A stretch of DNA of 46,819 bases from Vitrella brassicaformis (Eukaryota > Sar > Vitrellaceae): the NCBI GenBank assembly GCA_001179505.1, contig CDMY01000500.1:17848-64666 (forward strand). Direction: 5' to 3'. The translations under genes were made by a program, and so were the position numbers. The notes under the pieces are model-generated. The model searched no databases, was not told where the DNA came from, and was given only the letters and a program-made list of their open reading frames with translations. Shown in pieces: positions 19,464 through 32,534 of the stretch (position 1 is its first letter; the number at the start of each line of letters is the position of its first letter).

Positions 19464-22401
19464 GGATGCACTCCAGTGCACCGCAACCCTTGTGTGTGTG
19501 CGCATGGAAGCTGACCATTGCCTGTGTGGCGGATTTGTCGATTTCGTCAAGTACGCAGTTGGTTGTCCGGATGCAGCGGACGATGAAGGGCTCCATGTAG
19601 GGGATGAAGTCCTCCCCCAGTGCGTGGCTGACGGCCGTGAGGCACTCGAATATCGGGATCAGCTGCACGTCGTGGTCGGTGGCCTGGGACAGCCGGTGAA
19701 TCAGTGGCGGGATCAGCGCCTACGGCATCCACGCCAGGATGCACACACACACACAAGGTACCTTCCTGGCTGTCCAGTCTATGCAGTGTTCCCTCTCTCG
19801 CGAGAGATCTCCCTCGGCGGTTGTTTGGACCTCGATCTCACCTCAATGTACTGTTTTTGCCTGAGGTAGCTGCCCACTGCCTCCGCAAGAGTGCCGATCG
19901 CGTCATAAAGAATCAGCACATTCCGGGCCTACCAACCAACCAACCACACACACACACACACGGTCACACAGACGAACACCAGAGGGAGAGGGGAGAGGGC
20001 AGAGGACGCGCCCGCCCTTGCTGACCTGGTAGATGTTGAATGCGGCGACAAGGGTGTTAATGATGTCCTGCAGGTATGGCACGAGGAGGTCGCGCGCCTC
20101 CTCCTCCAGCGTGGCGAACGCGCTGCACGCCGCCTCCTGCACACGCTTGTTCCGGTCACTCATGTGGCTCAAGATCTATGGACACGGCAACACACACAAG
20201 GGAGACACACACACACACACACACAGATGGGTGGCGGGGCCGGGCCGGGGCGGGGCGGGGCCGGGTTGGCCAAATCACCCTCTCTCTCAGTCTGTTGCCT
20301 CTCACCTCTGCCAGGACGGTCTTGAAGTATCTGTCTCGGTTGGGCTTGTCGCAGATCCACACAGAGAACCGGGAAATGCACCAACACGATATCGTCCGAA
20401 TCAAAGGCTACAACCACACACAGAGAGAACACACACAGACCAAGCACAGCAATCCGCACATCGATGTGTGTGTATGGTTTGAGGGCGTGTGTGTGTCCGT
20501 GAGGTCTGGGGGCGAGCTTGCCTTCGGTTCTCTCGTGAGAGTGAGGAGGAGCTCGATGACCTTTGGCAGGAACTGGTTGAGCCCGGCCATGCAGCCCTGG
20601 GCTATCGCGCCAAGACACAGCACAGCGCTCTCCCGCACATCCCAACTCTCTGCCCGCAACCGCTCCTATCACACACACATACACACACACACACACTCAT
20701 CAACTTTTGCTTTGTCTCCTCTCCCTGTGTGTGTGTGAGATGTGTGTAGGTCCACCCACCTACCTCTATCGGCCCGAGTAGCTGGGGCAGAATGCTGACG
20801 CCGTAGTGGGTGCTGAGGTGGTCTAGCGCCAGTGCAGCCGACTTGCGCACCGTCCAGTCGCCGCCCCATGCCCCCCGCTGCGTATCGTCGCCCTCGTCCT
20901 CGTCAACACTCTCCTGATGACACACCAACCAGTGTGTGTGTGTGTGTGTGTGTATGGGCGTCTTACTTGGCCTGCTCTCGGGTGTGACTGGTGGAATCTG
21001 GGTCCGATGTCGTGGGCCTCGTCGGGGACGGCGGTGTTGTCGTCCTCGATCTGACTCACATCCATCGCCAGGTAGTCCCATTCGGTGTAGACCGTGTGGC
21101 GCAGCAGCACCGGGATCAGCCTGATAAACACGACATCACACAAATCAAATCAGCGGATGATGCAATCACACGGGCGGGTGTGATTGCCGAACCACCCTAC
21201 TTACTTTGGGAGGAACCTGGCGAGCTCGTTCCTGCATTGGTCGTGTTGGATGACGGGTTGCCAGAACTCCATGGCCTCCATCCTGAGGTTGTACGACTCG
21301 CTGTCGCTGCACCCTATCATGAACTCCAGCACCGCATCCACCGCAGTCAGTATCAGCTGCACACACACACACACAGACACACACAGACCATCCCTCCCTC
21401 CCTCCCTCCCCACTGCAGCCACACCACACTCACGCAGCTCACCTCCATGTTGGTGTCGGCGAGGGATCCAAACCCCGTGCACACCAGCCGCTTAATGTTG
21501 GGGTCAGGGTCTGTCGCCAGCTGCCCCAGCGCCTCCCAGTAGCTCCGCAGCGACCCGTGGAACGGCTCCCCCACGTCGAATGCCCGGTGGTTGGCGAAGT
21601 AGTTGAGGCACTGGATGGCGTACTTGCGGCACACGGGCCTGGCGCCGGCCTGGCAGAAGGCGAACAGCTTCGGGAACAGGTGGTGGGCCACGAACGACTG
21701 GAAGTCGGTGTCGTGCAGGTAGCGCAGGCCGTCGGTCTCGTCCTCGCAGACCTTGCATAACGCCGAGAAAGAACTGCACCCACACGCACACGCCCATGCG
21801 CCGCAGCCACGTGGTGTGGTGTGGTGTGGTGTGTCTGCCTGCGTGTGTGTGGTGTGGTGTGGTGTGGTGTGCCCACCCGTCGACGATGTCATCGTTCGCG
21901 TCGTCGAGGCTTGCGAGGAGCGCCGTGAGGGCCTCGGGCCACCCACCGGCACCACCGGCCATGATGATGGTCGTTATCGCAGAACCTGCACACACACACA
22001 CACACTCACGGGACAGATATGGCAGACCTCTTCCCCAGTCTGTCTGCCTGTCTGCCTGTCGGTCTGGCTGACCTACCTGCAGTGGACCGAATAGACCTGT
22101 TAGGGTCCCTGATGACGGCAAGCAGCTTGGCCTTGATATCTGCCAGCCTGTTGGGCGGCAGCGACGCCCAGTCGCTCCTGACTCGGTTCTTGAGCATCAG
22201 CCCGACCCGCTGCCGCACATCGGGGCTCTCCTCGGGCATCATGGCGAAGATGTGACCCAGGTAGTTGAGCGCATCCGGCAGGGCGAAGAACTCATTCAGG
22301 TGCGCGTTGATCTGCTGCTGCACCGCGGTGTCCGGGGTGGAGGCCTGGCGCATCAGCTGCACCAGGGTGGACAGGTGCTGCGGGTTCGGCTGCCACGCCA
22401 T
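18092..22401 (-). CDS. Transportin-1 / karyopherin beta-2 nuclear import receptor
   Basis: Minus strand, start at 22401. The protein opens [20 protein letters not shown] and then runs through HEAT repeats over about fourteen exons to a stop at 18092. Family-diagnostic stretches include ITTIIMAGG with [24 protein letters not shown] before a short acidic loop ([10 protein letters not shown]), [42 protein letters not shown] (partly across a junction), [12 protein letters not shown] and [13 protein letters not shown]. It imports PY-NLS cargoes such as hnRNP-type proteins and releases them on RanGTP. The acidic loop that mediates Ran-driven release is present but appears shorter than in animals. 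The gene is complete. It is head to head with the eIF4G gene across 465 bases. Confidence 0.95.
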
Positions 22402-22866
22402 AAGAGATAGGTGTGGGCAGGGAGGGAGGGACGCCTGATTGTCAGTCAACCAATGGTAGTGACGCCGACCGGGAGATCTGGCGGCAAAGATGTGCCGTGA
22501 TCTCAGCTATCGAGGTGACATCTAGCAGCACACTGCACACCCGGGTTCTCTTCTTCTTCCCTTTTGCGCATGCGAGCTAAGAAGAGGTCTGCGAGCTTAG
22601 CGGACAGACGGAAAGCAGCAGACGCCGTGACCATGTCGACCATGGTCACAGGGTGCATGTTCTGAGTGGACATGCACCATGCAGTTTCCACAAGTTCCGA
22701 CGAGCGGTCCGTCGTGATCTGCCCGGACAAGCCAACCAGACAGCGTATCGAGTTCTCGTCCCCTCCGTCCCCCACCCCGCGCGAGCAACCGTGAGCGAGA
22801 CAGCTTGTGGCTGACGATGTGTGCGTGTTGACCACCCGAGTGACGCCAGCCGACAGGAGCCGCGCC
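22402..22866. promoter_or_regulatory. Shared promoter region of transportin and eIF4G
   Basis: The start codons of the two divergent housekeeping genes are 465 bases apart, and no ORF with coding character lies between them. The interval must contain both promoters and 5' UTRs. No specific element was identified. Confidence 0.5.
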
Positions 22867-23293
22867 ATGCATCATGCCGGTGATCCAACCCTGGTAGGAC
22901 GTCAGCCGGTCGGGAGCGTCCACAACGGCAGTCACCAGCGCTACGACGCGCCGCAGCCACAGCAGCATATGCCACCGGTGGGGGGCGTGGCCGTGGGAGC
23001 GCCGCCGGCCAGTGCCGCGCTCGGGGGGCATGCCGGACAGCCAAACAGCGTCGGGGGTGGCGGTGGCGGTGACGGAGGCGGGCCGTATGGCGGACCTCAG
23101 CAAGAGTATGTCTACGAGAACCTGCCGCCCTCATGTGAGCAACGGGGTGACGGGTGGGCGATTGAAGCGAGGCGATGTGTGTCAATCAGTCGGCCAGCCA
23201 GCCACCCAGGCAGACAGAAGTGATGTGATCGCTTCCTCCTTATCATCCACTGTCTGTGTGGCCTGCCTGTGCTCTGTGTTGGTGTGCTTGTGC

Positions 23294-23327
<34 letters not shown>

Positions 23328-26300
23328 ATGCGCCGATGAGCAAAGGGCCGATGAACAGCCAGGTGAGGTGGTGCTGAGCGCACTCACAGACAGGACGATT
23401 GTTGCTCCTCACAGACACTCACGTCCCCCTTTCCCGCCATGTGTGTGTCTCGCGTCAATGTGTTGTGTTGTGTGCTGGCTGGTCCCAGGGTCCCCCCGCG
23501 CAGCCCCCTCCGGTGACCCGGGCCATGTCGAGCCTCCTGGACGACAAACAAGCCAAAACGTTTCAGCCCTGGCACCTGGGGCCCCGCTCCAGGAAAGCCG
23601 TGGACGGCCAGGCCGGCATGGGTGACGGCAGCCAGGAGGGATACGGCCACCAGGACACAAACCACATGCCATTGGTCAGCAAGTGCACCGATCCCATCCA
23701 TCGTGCACAGGAGGGAGCATTCTTGTATGTGTGTGTGATTGGGTCGCGTCAGGGTGGTCGTGAGGAGCAGCCGCCCATGTCTTCCCACGGCGGCCACAGC
23801 GGTGGTCTGGGGGCATCTCAGCTGTGGTACCCTGACCAGCAGCACCATCAGCACCAGCAGCAGCAGCAGAGTGGGAGCTTCGTCCCCCCACCGCGAGAGA
23901 AGAGGATCCTCGAGATAAGGGACCCCAAGAGCGGTCAAACGATCAACCCCACCGGCAAGAGCGAGCAGCAGAGGGGCGACCGCGATGGCGCATCCAGCGA
24001 TGCGGGCAGCACCGTCGACGACAAAGGCATGCGACCGTCGGGAATGGGCCCCGCGCCGATCGACGCCTCATCGATGTTGAGGCCCCCCCAGCATCCGGCA
24101 ACGGCCGCGCCATCCATTGTGCCCCCCCAGGCCAATGGCGGGCCGGCCAGACCTCCAGCAAGCGTCCCGCCAGCACCTATGGCGGCTGGTGTTGGTGCAG
24201 GGGCAGGGGCGGGCGGTGGCTTGCCGCCCCAGCCGACCTCGTCTCAGCAGCGACGGAAGAAGATCACCAACGTGGGATTGGGCAAGGGGGGCGAGAAGCC
24301 CTCGCCCAGCCCGCACAAGGAGGCCAGCAGCGACGAGCAGCGCACCATGGCGCCGCCAGAGAGCGCTCGCAGCAGCCCACAGCCGTCCAACGACGCCACC
24401 CAGATGGACGCCGTCGGCCATCCCCCAACCGACGGCCGCCCGTCGGCGTCGGCAGCGAGTATGGTCAGCAGCCACAGCGGGCCCCCGCCGTTCCCTGGCT
24501 ACCCTGCTACGACGCCTCCTTACACGCAACAGCAGCAGCAGCAGCAGCAGCCGATGCCCCCTCCCCCAACGTATATGGCGTCACACCACCCACCAACTGC
24601 CGCAGCTGCTGCTGGTGCCCCGTATGGCCCGCCTCAGGGCGATGGCGGCCCTCCTGCGTTCCAGACGCCCCCGCCCCCTCACCCCATGCCGCATCAGCAG
24701 CAGCAGCAGCAGCAGAAGAGACCTAACGGTGCGCCGGTGCGCCAGCCGCCACCGCCCGGCGCGCAGGGAATGTTGGCGAGCCCACAGCAGATGGGCCAGG
24801 GGGGCGAGTATCGGGGGATGCCGCAGGGGCAGCCGCAGCCCCCGCCCCCTCCACCCCCTCCCCCGCCCACAACGGCTCCACAGCCCACAGGGGGCGAGCA
24901 GAAGAGGAAGCATCGCATCGAGAACCGCGGTCTGAAGCAGGAAGTGGCGGGGGGCAAGAAGCCGGCGGGCGCGGCCACTGGCTCCCTCCCGCCGTCGGCC
25001 ATGCCGACACCGTCACAGCCACAGGTGCCGCCGCACGCGCACTCCCACCCGCCCACGCCCTCACAGATGCCTGGGGCTGGCATGAGTAGCGGACAGGGGC
25101 TGCTGCCACATCCGTCCATCTACCCTCATGGACCGTCGGGGACCGCCCAGCCGCCGCCGCCGCCCCAGCCGCCGTTCGCGACGAGAGGGCACACGACGGA
25201 GAGCTATGCCGAGTATCCCTATCCCGGGCCTCAGGTGGCGAGAGGGGGTGCAGCGGGGCCGGGCAGTCTGTCGCACCAGCATAGCCTAGCTGGGGGTGGT
25301 GCGGCGCAGCCCGAGGTGGGTGGGCCGTCTCGGCCTCCGCCGCCCCCGTTGATGAGTCCTGACGTCGTGGTGGGTTCGCAAGGGCGGCCTCCCCCGCCCG
25401 CGCCCTCTTACCCGATGCAGCAACAACAGCCGCCACTGATGCAACAGCAGCAGCCGCCGGTCAGCCCGACGCCCCCAGACGCGGGCATGCAACAGCAGCA
25501 GCAGGTGGGCGGGGCCGAGGGTCGGGCCAAGCGCGGCAAGAACAAGATCGGCAATGTGGGCATCACAGCCAAGAAACCACCACCCGCAGCCGCACCACCG
25601 ACAGCGCCACAGCCTGCACCGTCGATGCCTCCCCCCCACCAGCAGCAGCCGCAGCCACAGCCCCATGAGAAGCCGCCCCCCGCGTCCATCCCCCCAACGC
25701 CCACTCAGCCGCCGGCCATGCCACCCCGAGACAGACGGGGGTCGGGGCTGCTCGAGACGCCCTCTCCCTCAGAGCGAATCGTTCCACCCAAGACGGCGCC
25801 CCAGGGCCGCGACCAAGACAGCTGGCGCAGCAGCCACGGCGGCCGGCCCGACACTCGTGGTGCGCCGTCAGAGCCGTACAAGACGCCGCCCAAGACGATG
25901 CCCCAGAAAGGTGTGGCTGGGCCGTACATCCCGCCGCCACAGCGGAGCCGGCTGCAGAACTTCCCCATGGAGGGGGGCGTGCAGCGGATCGAAGTTCTCT
26001 CCACACCTACCCCGACACCGACGCCCAAGCGCGAGACCAACCTGCAAACCGTGCCCGAGAAGGGGGAGAGTGAGGCGACTGCTCCGGCGCCCACCGCGGC
26101 AGCTGTTGCTGAGCCTGCCCGGGCTGCTGCACCAGTACCAGCACCAGCACCGGCGCCGGCGCCATCGTCAGCGCCACCCCAGCAGCAGCCGGGGCCTCCT
26201 GTGGTGATTCCTTATCAGCCGCAGCCGGTGGTGCCATTCCCCGCCGACAGAATCGCCGATGCATCGGCCGCCATGGCTTACCTGCAGTCACAGCAGCCGC

Positions 26301-29300
26301 CGCACCACCCTGCCCACCCAGCGGCAGGCGTGATGCCCCTGGTCACAGCCCCGCCCATCATGGCGATTCCCCAGGCGGTCATTCCGCCCATTCAGCAGCT
26401 GCAGCAGCCTCCGCCACAGCCACAGCCACAGCCGGTCGATCAGCCATCGGCTCTCGCTGCGGCTGCGGCATCTGCTGGTGCTGAGGAGGGGGCAGGGCGG
26501 AAGAAGAAAAAGAAGATCACCAACGCGGCGCTGCCGGCAGGCAAGACTGCCCCCACAGAGAAGGAGGGCGTCAAAGCGGTTGAAGACCAGACAGACGAGG
26601 TGAGACAAAAGGATATGGATGCACCCACCGACCTTTGGAGTGTATCTATTCCTCTGCTCTGTATGTCCTTCCTTCGAGCTGTCCTGTCAGGCGTCCCTGG
26701 CCCCGCCGTCCGGCCCCCCCACAGAACCCACCTCCCCAGCCCCCAAGCCCGACGAGGCCCCCACCGAGCCATCCCCCACCCCACCACCCCTTCCCCCCAC
26801 ACAGGCCCCAGAGGCACCCCCCGCTGCACCCTCAGAGCCGCCTGCCCCGCCACCCACGGCAGCAGGACCTCCTGCGCCACCAGCTGCGGCGGCTGCTGAA
26901 GGCGACACAGTCACTGACATAGAGGACCTCAAGCCGAGAGAGCGGCCAGAGGAGCCACACGTGGCAGACGAGACAAGGGAGGATGCAGCAGCAGCAGCAG
27001 CAACAGCAGCGGGAGAGCAGGAGCAGCCACCGACTGCACCAGCAGCAGCAGCGGCCGAGGAGCCTTCAAAAGAGGTTGCTGCTGAGGAGGGTGAGGCCGA
27101 AGTTGAGGAGGAGGAGGGTGAGCGTGAGCGTCGGCAGGAGGGTGATGAGGCGGCTGTGCCGATGGCTTTGCCGGTGTCTGTGCGCGAGAGCCCGTCCAAG
27201 CCGGGCGTGGTGGTGGTCCAGGGCAAGAAGCCCCCGCCGACCCCCACAAAGACGTCGTGGAAGGAGAAGGAGGGCGACCTCGACAAGGACCCCTTCGCCG
27301 CACCCAAACCAGGTCAGTCAGTCACTGAATCAATCCAACCAATGGGGCGACGAACGACCGAACCAAGGAAGAATGAGCCGCCCACCGGTCTGTGTTTATT
27401 GCATTGCAGGTTCAGCCGCGGCAGCTGCTGGTGAGATGGAGGAGCCCGGGGCGCCCGAGGTTGAGGGCCAGGAGGAGGAGGGCCCACCGGAGGGGGAGGA
27501 GCCACCGCTAGATGAGGAGGAAGAGGTCAGCGGGCGGGGAAATGAACGCTGCACTGCACTGTACTGCACTTCATTGCCTGTCTGTCTGTCTGTCTGTCAT
27601 TGCGTGTGTGCATCAGAATCCCGACAATTGGGAGGACATGGCTGAGGCGAGAGTGAGCCAGCCACCCACCATTGTCCGCAGACAACAGCTTGCAGACGAC
27701 GTACGCTGTCACACACACACAACACACACACACACACACACATCGACAGCCGTCAGCTCAGCTCGTGTGCCATTTATTATGTGTTATGCAGGATACCTCC
27801 CGCCGCGTGTACTCCCGAGACAGACTACTCGCCTACAAGCCGCCGGTAGTAAGCCACCAGAGCCCCCACCCCACACAGAGAGACTGACAAGCCAAGCCAT
27901 GTGCCAGGGTGCATAGCATCGGTGCTCTCTCTGTGTGCAGGTGAGCGACGAGCCGCCCGAGGAGGTGGCCAATCTGCGGGATGCGGCCGTGGAGCGGCAG
28001 CCAGGAGGCGCCTTCGACTCCAGGCCTGGGTTCCGGGGCGGCTTCGGCTCACGGGCGACAAAGAAGCTGTAAGTGCCACATCGCGTCGCATCAATCAAAC
28101 AAGAGAGAGCACCATTCACGAATTAATGAATGGGGAGATGTGTGTGTCGCATCGCTTTGTGTGTCAGCGGCGAGCCTCCCGGCCGCTTCGGCGTCAGTCT
28201 GCGGCCTGGCGGAGGGGGAGGACTGCCATCTACTGTCCCGGTGCGTCTGTCTGTCTGTCTGTCTGCAAACGCCGACACACATGCACTGATTCTTTGCACC
28301 TTTGCTTGCTGCAGAAGTTTGGCCAGGACTTCAAGCCGTCGACAGCCCGGCTGGACAGCTACCCCAAGAAGTCCCCTCCGAGCGACCGGCGGGCGCCCCC
28401 CTACGGGGGCTACGGCGGCTACGGCGGCGGGGGCGGGTACAGCTACGCATCACCTCCCGGCTCATTCGGCAGGGGTCAGTGCAATATTCATTGTACAAGG
28501 ATGGATGGATGGACGGATGGCTTTGTGTGTATGTGGCTGGCAGCGCCCCCCCCTGGAGCGGACGGTGGGTACGTTCCAGTGCCGAAGCCGAGTGCCAACG
28601 CGTACCGTGTGACGAAGCCGACGGAGAGGAACCAGGTCATCGAGCGGGACGCCAAGAGCAAACTCAACAAGCTCACCATCGAGAAATTCGAAGTCATCGC
28701 CGAAAAACTTGGTGGGTGGGTAGCTCAGCTCGGTGGCACTCACGGGGAGGGAGGGAGGGAGGGAGGGAGGGGGGCCACGCTTCGTCACGTGTGTGCCTTG
28801 TCCGTGTGTGTGTGCGCGTGCAGCCCAACAAGGCGAGCAGCTGCAGAGTGAAGAGGAGCTCGACCTGTTTGTCGCTATCGTTTTCGAAAAGGTCACTCAC
28901 ACCCATATCCCCACCCTCCCCACCCTCCCCCACGCATTGGAGCATTGGATGGATCCATGTCTGTCTGTCTGTCTGTCTTGTCTGTGGTGTGTCTGGTGTG
29001 TGGTGTGGTGCAACGCATGAATGAATGAAGGCTGTGTCCGAGCCCAACTTCAGCGAGATGTACGCTGACCTCTGCCAGATCCTCCGCTGGCGGTCACCCG
29101 AGTTCCCACACGAGAAGGAGAAGGGCAAGACCTTCTACAGGGCGCTCCTCAACAAGTGCCAGGAGGAATTCGAAAAGTGGGCGGGGCGACCGAAGCACTC
29201 ACACAACAGACACACACAACTTTGATCATTCCTGTGTGTGTGCGTGTGTAAACAACCAGGCTGCCCGAGACCAAGATGACGCTGAGCGACGAGGACAAGG

Positions 29301-32300
29301 CGAAGCTCTCGTCCGACGACCAGGAGATCAAGCTCAAGAAACTCAAGGACCGAATACTAGGAAGTGAGCACCTCCAATCCACTCACGACACTCTCTCTGC
29401 TATGCCTCTGTGTGTGTGTGTGTGTGTAGACATCAAGTTCATCGGGGAGCTGTTCCTGCGTCGGTTGCTGTCGGCCAAGGTCGTCAAGGAGGTCGTCACC
29501 TCACTCATCGGCGCGGACGCCTCCTACTCGCCAGAGGAGCTCTTCATCGAATGCCTTTGCAAGCTCATCACGACCATCGGTCGGTACTCTTAACTAACAC
29601 ACAGAGGGAGAGAGAGGGAGGGAGGGAGGGAGGGAGAGGACAGGCAGACAGACAGGCAGACAGCCGAGGTGCGGTCGCTATGGCTTCAGGATCGACGCTC
29701 GAGTCCACTGACGCCGGCAAGCAGCTGCTGACGCACTTCAGCAGCCGAATGAAGGAGCTCAAGGCCCAGGACAAGTACTCCAAGCGGATCAAATTCGCAC
29801 TACAGGTACGCACCTGGGCACGAGGGCATGTCCATTTGTCGGTCTCTCCCTCCCTCACGCCATCGTGTGTGTGTCTGCGCAGGACGTATTGGATTTGCGT
29901 CAGAACGACTGGCGGCAGAAGGTGCACAAGGAGAAGGCAAAGTCGCTCAGGGACATCAGAAAGGACGTGAGCACACTCCCCTTCCCCCCCACACACATCG
30001 CACACAGAGGCAGCAAAGCTCATACGCCGTTTGTTTGTCAGGTCGAGAGGGAGGAGGCCATGGGCGGTGCCATCCACGCGGCGCAGCAAGGCACCTTCCA
30101 GTTCGTCGGCAGAAAGACCGACGTACGCACGCACACCATTACACACACACCAACCAAACACACTTTGACGCATCCACCATGTCTTTTGGTTGGTCGGTTC
30201 ATCCATCCTTCAGACGATCTACGCGTCCTATATGGACAAGCAGCGCGAGGCGTTCGACTCCAAGGAGAAGGCCAAGAAGGAGAAGTCCCAGACCAGCACG
30301 CCCACACAACAACCGGCCGCACCGTAAGCAAGCTGAGCTAAACGACACACACCTAGAAAACGTCCCTCTGATGACCGTCCTTGCCCTGCTGTGCTGTCCT
30401 CTCTGTGTGTGTGCGTGTGTGTGTGTGTGTGATGATGATGATGATGCACACAGCATTCGTGTGGTGCACATGACCAGTGCCGGCACCCACGCCGGCCCGC
30501 TGGCGCCCATTCGCGAGAGGGAGAGCAGGGCCGAGAGACACGCCGCACAACCAGCACCACTCGACGGTACGCCACACACACACACAGAAGACCATCCCCT
30601 CACACGCACGACATCCATCCATCCATCCACGTGCAGTGCGTCGCGACGCGGACCGTTCAGCGCCCCCCACTCCCGCGACGCCCACTTCTCTGGGCTTCGC
30701 GGCGCCGACCAGCCCGCCCGAGGGTTCCCCCGGTGTGCCGCCCAAGCAGGAGAGCGAGGGCGACGAGTTCGTGCTGCGGGACGACGTCAAGCGGGTCGTG
30801 TCGGACTATGACACTCACTACTGGGAGTGAGTGGGCAGCATAGCAACCGGCTGGCGATTGTGACTGTTGAGTGCACTGGTTGCGTTGTGTGTCGTTGGCT
30901 GTTGGTTTAGGCGCACGGTGCATGAGTGGAAGGCTCTCGGACTTGACGAGGAGACTCACCGGACCCAGCTCATGGCGGTCAGAGAGACTGACACAACTCC
31001 ACTCGGATCACTGCTCTGTGTGTGTGCCTTGCACAACTGTCTGTCTGTCTGTCCCTCTCTCTGTGTGTGACTTGTCTTGTATCGTGTGCAGATCTTTTCG
31101 CAGGGCCTGGAGGACGTCAAGAAGTGCCAGCAGAACGCCGACTTGCTGGTCCTGCTCGCATCCGAGGGCGTGGCCTCCTTCGCCGACATCGTCAACATGT
31201 CCGCCCGCACCGCATCACTCACGCACACAGACGACAGACGGCCGGACGGACACATCCTTCTGTGTGTGTGTCTCCCTCGGTGGTGCAGGTGGAACCACTT
31301 TGTGGAGCTGGGCGAGGACGTGGGCGAGGACGGCGAGCGGCGAAGCTCGCTCGACGACTACTGCCTCGACAACCCCAAGGCCACACACATGTACGCTGAG
31401 ATCCTCTACCAGACCCTCAAGGAGGCCTTCCGTAAGCCAAGCCACAAACACACAGCACAGACAGGGTCCTCACCCACACAACACAACACAACACACGTGT
31501 GCTGTGTGTGTTGTGTCCATAACGGGTGTGTGTCAGGCAATACGCCGGGTGTTGACGAGGCCTTCTTCGCCAGCCTCAACTCGCCCAACTCGCCAGAGAA
31601 TGAGCATCGCGTCAACGAGGTACGATACGGTGCATCGTTAGGCAGTCTGGCTGCACCCGGCCGCCCATCCTTCGGTGTCTGTGGCGGGGCGGGCTGTGTG
31701 CAGATCCTCCGACAGGTGTGTGGCACTTGCTTCAAGAGGCCCGTCCGCTGGCTCCTCGCCATCAGGAAGCTCCGGGCGTTCCTCAACAAAAACGACACCA
31801 GGGACCTCAGCGACATTCAACAGGTCTGCTCATCATTCACCAACACGCACACGCCCACACACACACGCGCATATTCTCTCCCTCCCTGTCCCATTCAGGA
31901 TCTTCTCGGCCCCTACGCGCCGTTCGTGTCGGCTCTGCGGAGTCAGCTGGAGCAGGGGCCCATCGGCAGGCCGCAGCTCGAGGATCTGCTGACCCGGGCG
32001 CACGACCTGGTCGGCGAGTTCGACGACTACGGCACCCTCGTGTTGGCGGAGCTCCATGCAGCGGCAGAGACCAAGCAGGAGCCGTGGAAAAGCGCCCTCG
32101 AGCAATGTCAGTCAGAAGACAGAGACAGAGAGAGAGAGAGAGAGAGAGAGGCCAGAGAGGCCGGCCAGCGATTGCCAGTGGTTGCATGTGTGTGTGTGTG
32201 TGTATCGTCTGTCAGCTCGCGATGCGTTGGACTCTCTGTTGGGTCCGTCTGCCATCGGCGCGGTGCCGAGCCTCAGCCGCACGGCCAAGGAGAAACTCAT

Positions 32301-32534
32301 CGAGGACTTTGGCAGGGACTACGTCATATCCCGACATGGTACGGTCAGACAGACAGTCAGGCCGCACACGCAAAGCAAAGCCGGTGTGTATGCTCATGTG
32401 CTTCTGGCGTGTGTGTGCGTGCGTGCGTGTGTGTGTGTGCAGACGAAAGTGTGCTGGCGTCGATGTTGCAGGAGTGGGGCTTCATGGGCGAGGGCGACGC
32501 GGCTGCCGAGGACTCGACAGCAGGAGATGCTTAA
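22867..32534 (+). CDS. Translation initiation factor eIF4G
   Basis: A very large multi-exon gene, on the order of 2,200 residues by rough count. The start at 22867 opens MHHAGDPTLVGRQP. The N-terminal half (one exon, 23751-26598, is about 2.8 kb) is disordered and Pro/Gln-rich, with polyQ and polyP tracts. It carries the eIF4G-type motif EKRILEIRDPKSGQTINP near 23895. The eIF4E-binding motif YSRDRLL is at 27810. The MIF4G domain runs about 28630-29915, with KLNKLTIEKFEVI, VSEPNFSEMYADL, FYRALLNKCQEEFEK, NIKFIGELFLRRLL, LCKLITTIG and IKFALQDVLDLR. An MA3-like domain follows at about 30770-31435 (SLDDYCLDNPKATHMYAEIL), then a helical tail to 32534. It scaffolds eIF4E, eIF4A and eIF3 for cap-dependent initiation. 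The MIF4G assignment is certain; MA3 is likely; the tail is unassigned. Confidence 0.95.
24251..26545 (+). repeat. Four dispersed copies of a basic K-I-x-N motif within eIF4G
   Basis: Short basic blocks recur in the disordered N-terminal half. They read RRKKITNVGLGKG (about 24253), KRKHRIENRGLKQ (about 24903), RGKNKIGNVGITAKK (about 25534) and KKKKKITNAALPAGK (about 26500). The shared core is basic-basic-x-I-x-N-x-[GA]-[LI]. The Pro/Gln-rich sequence between them is not conserved, so the motif stands out. Confidence 0.75.
27810..27830 (+). other. eIF4E-binding motif coding segment
   Basis: This segment encodes YSRDRLL, matching the canonical Y-x-x-x-x-L-hydrophobic motif used by eIF4G and 4E-BPs. 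It lies in a small exon of its own (about 27791-27847) upstream of the MIF4G domain, as expected for eIF4G. Confidence 0.85.

Noticed and set aside
24117-26207. Long alternative-frame and antisense ORFs within eIF4G
   Set aside because: They are Arg/Pro/Ser-rich shadows of the Pro/Gln-rich coding exon and do not continue into neighbouring exons.
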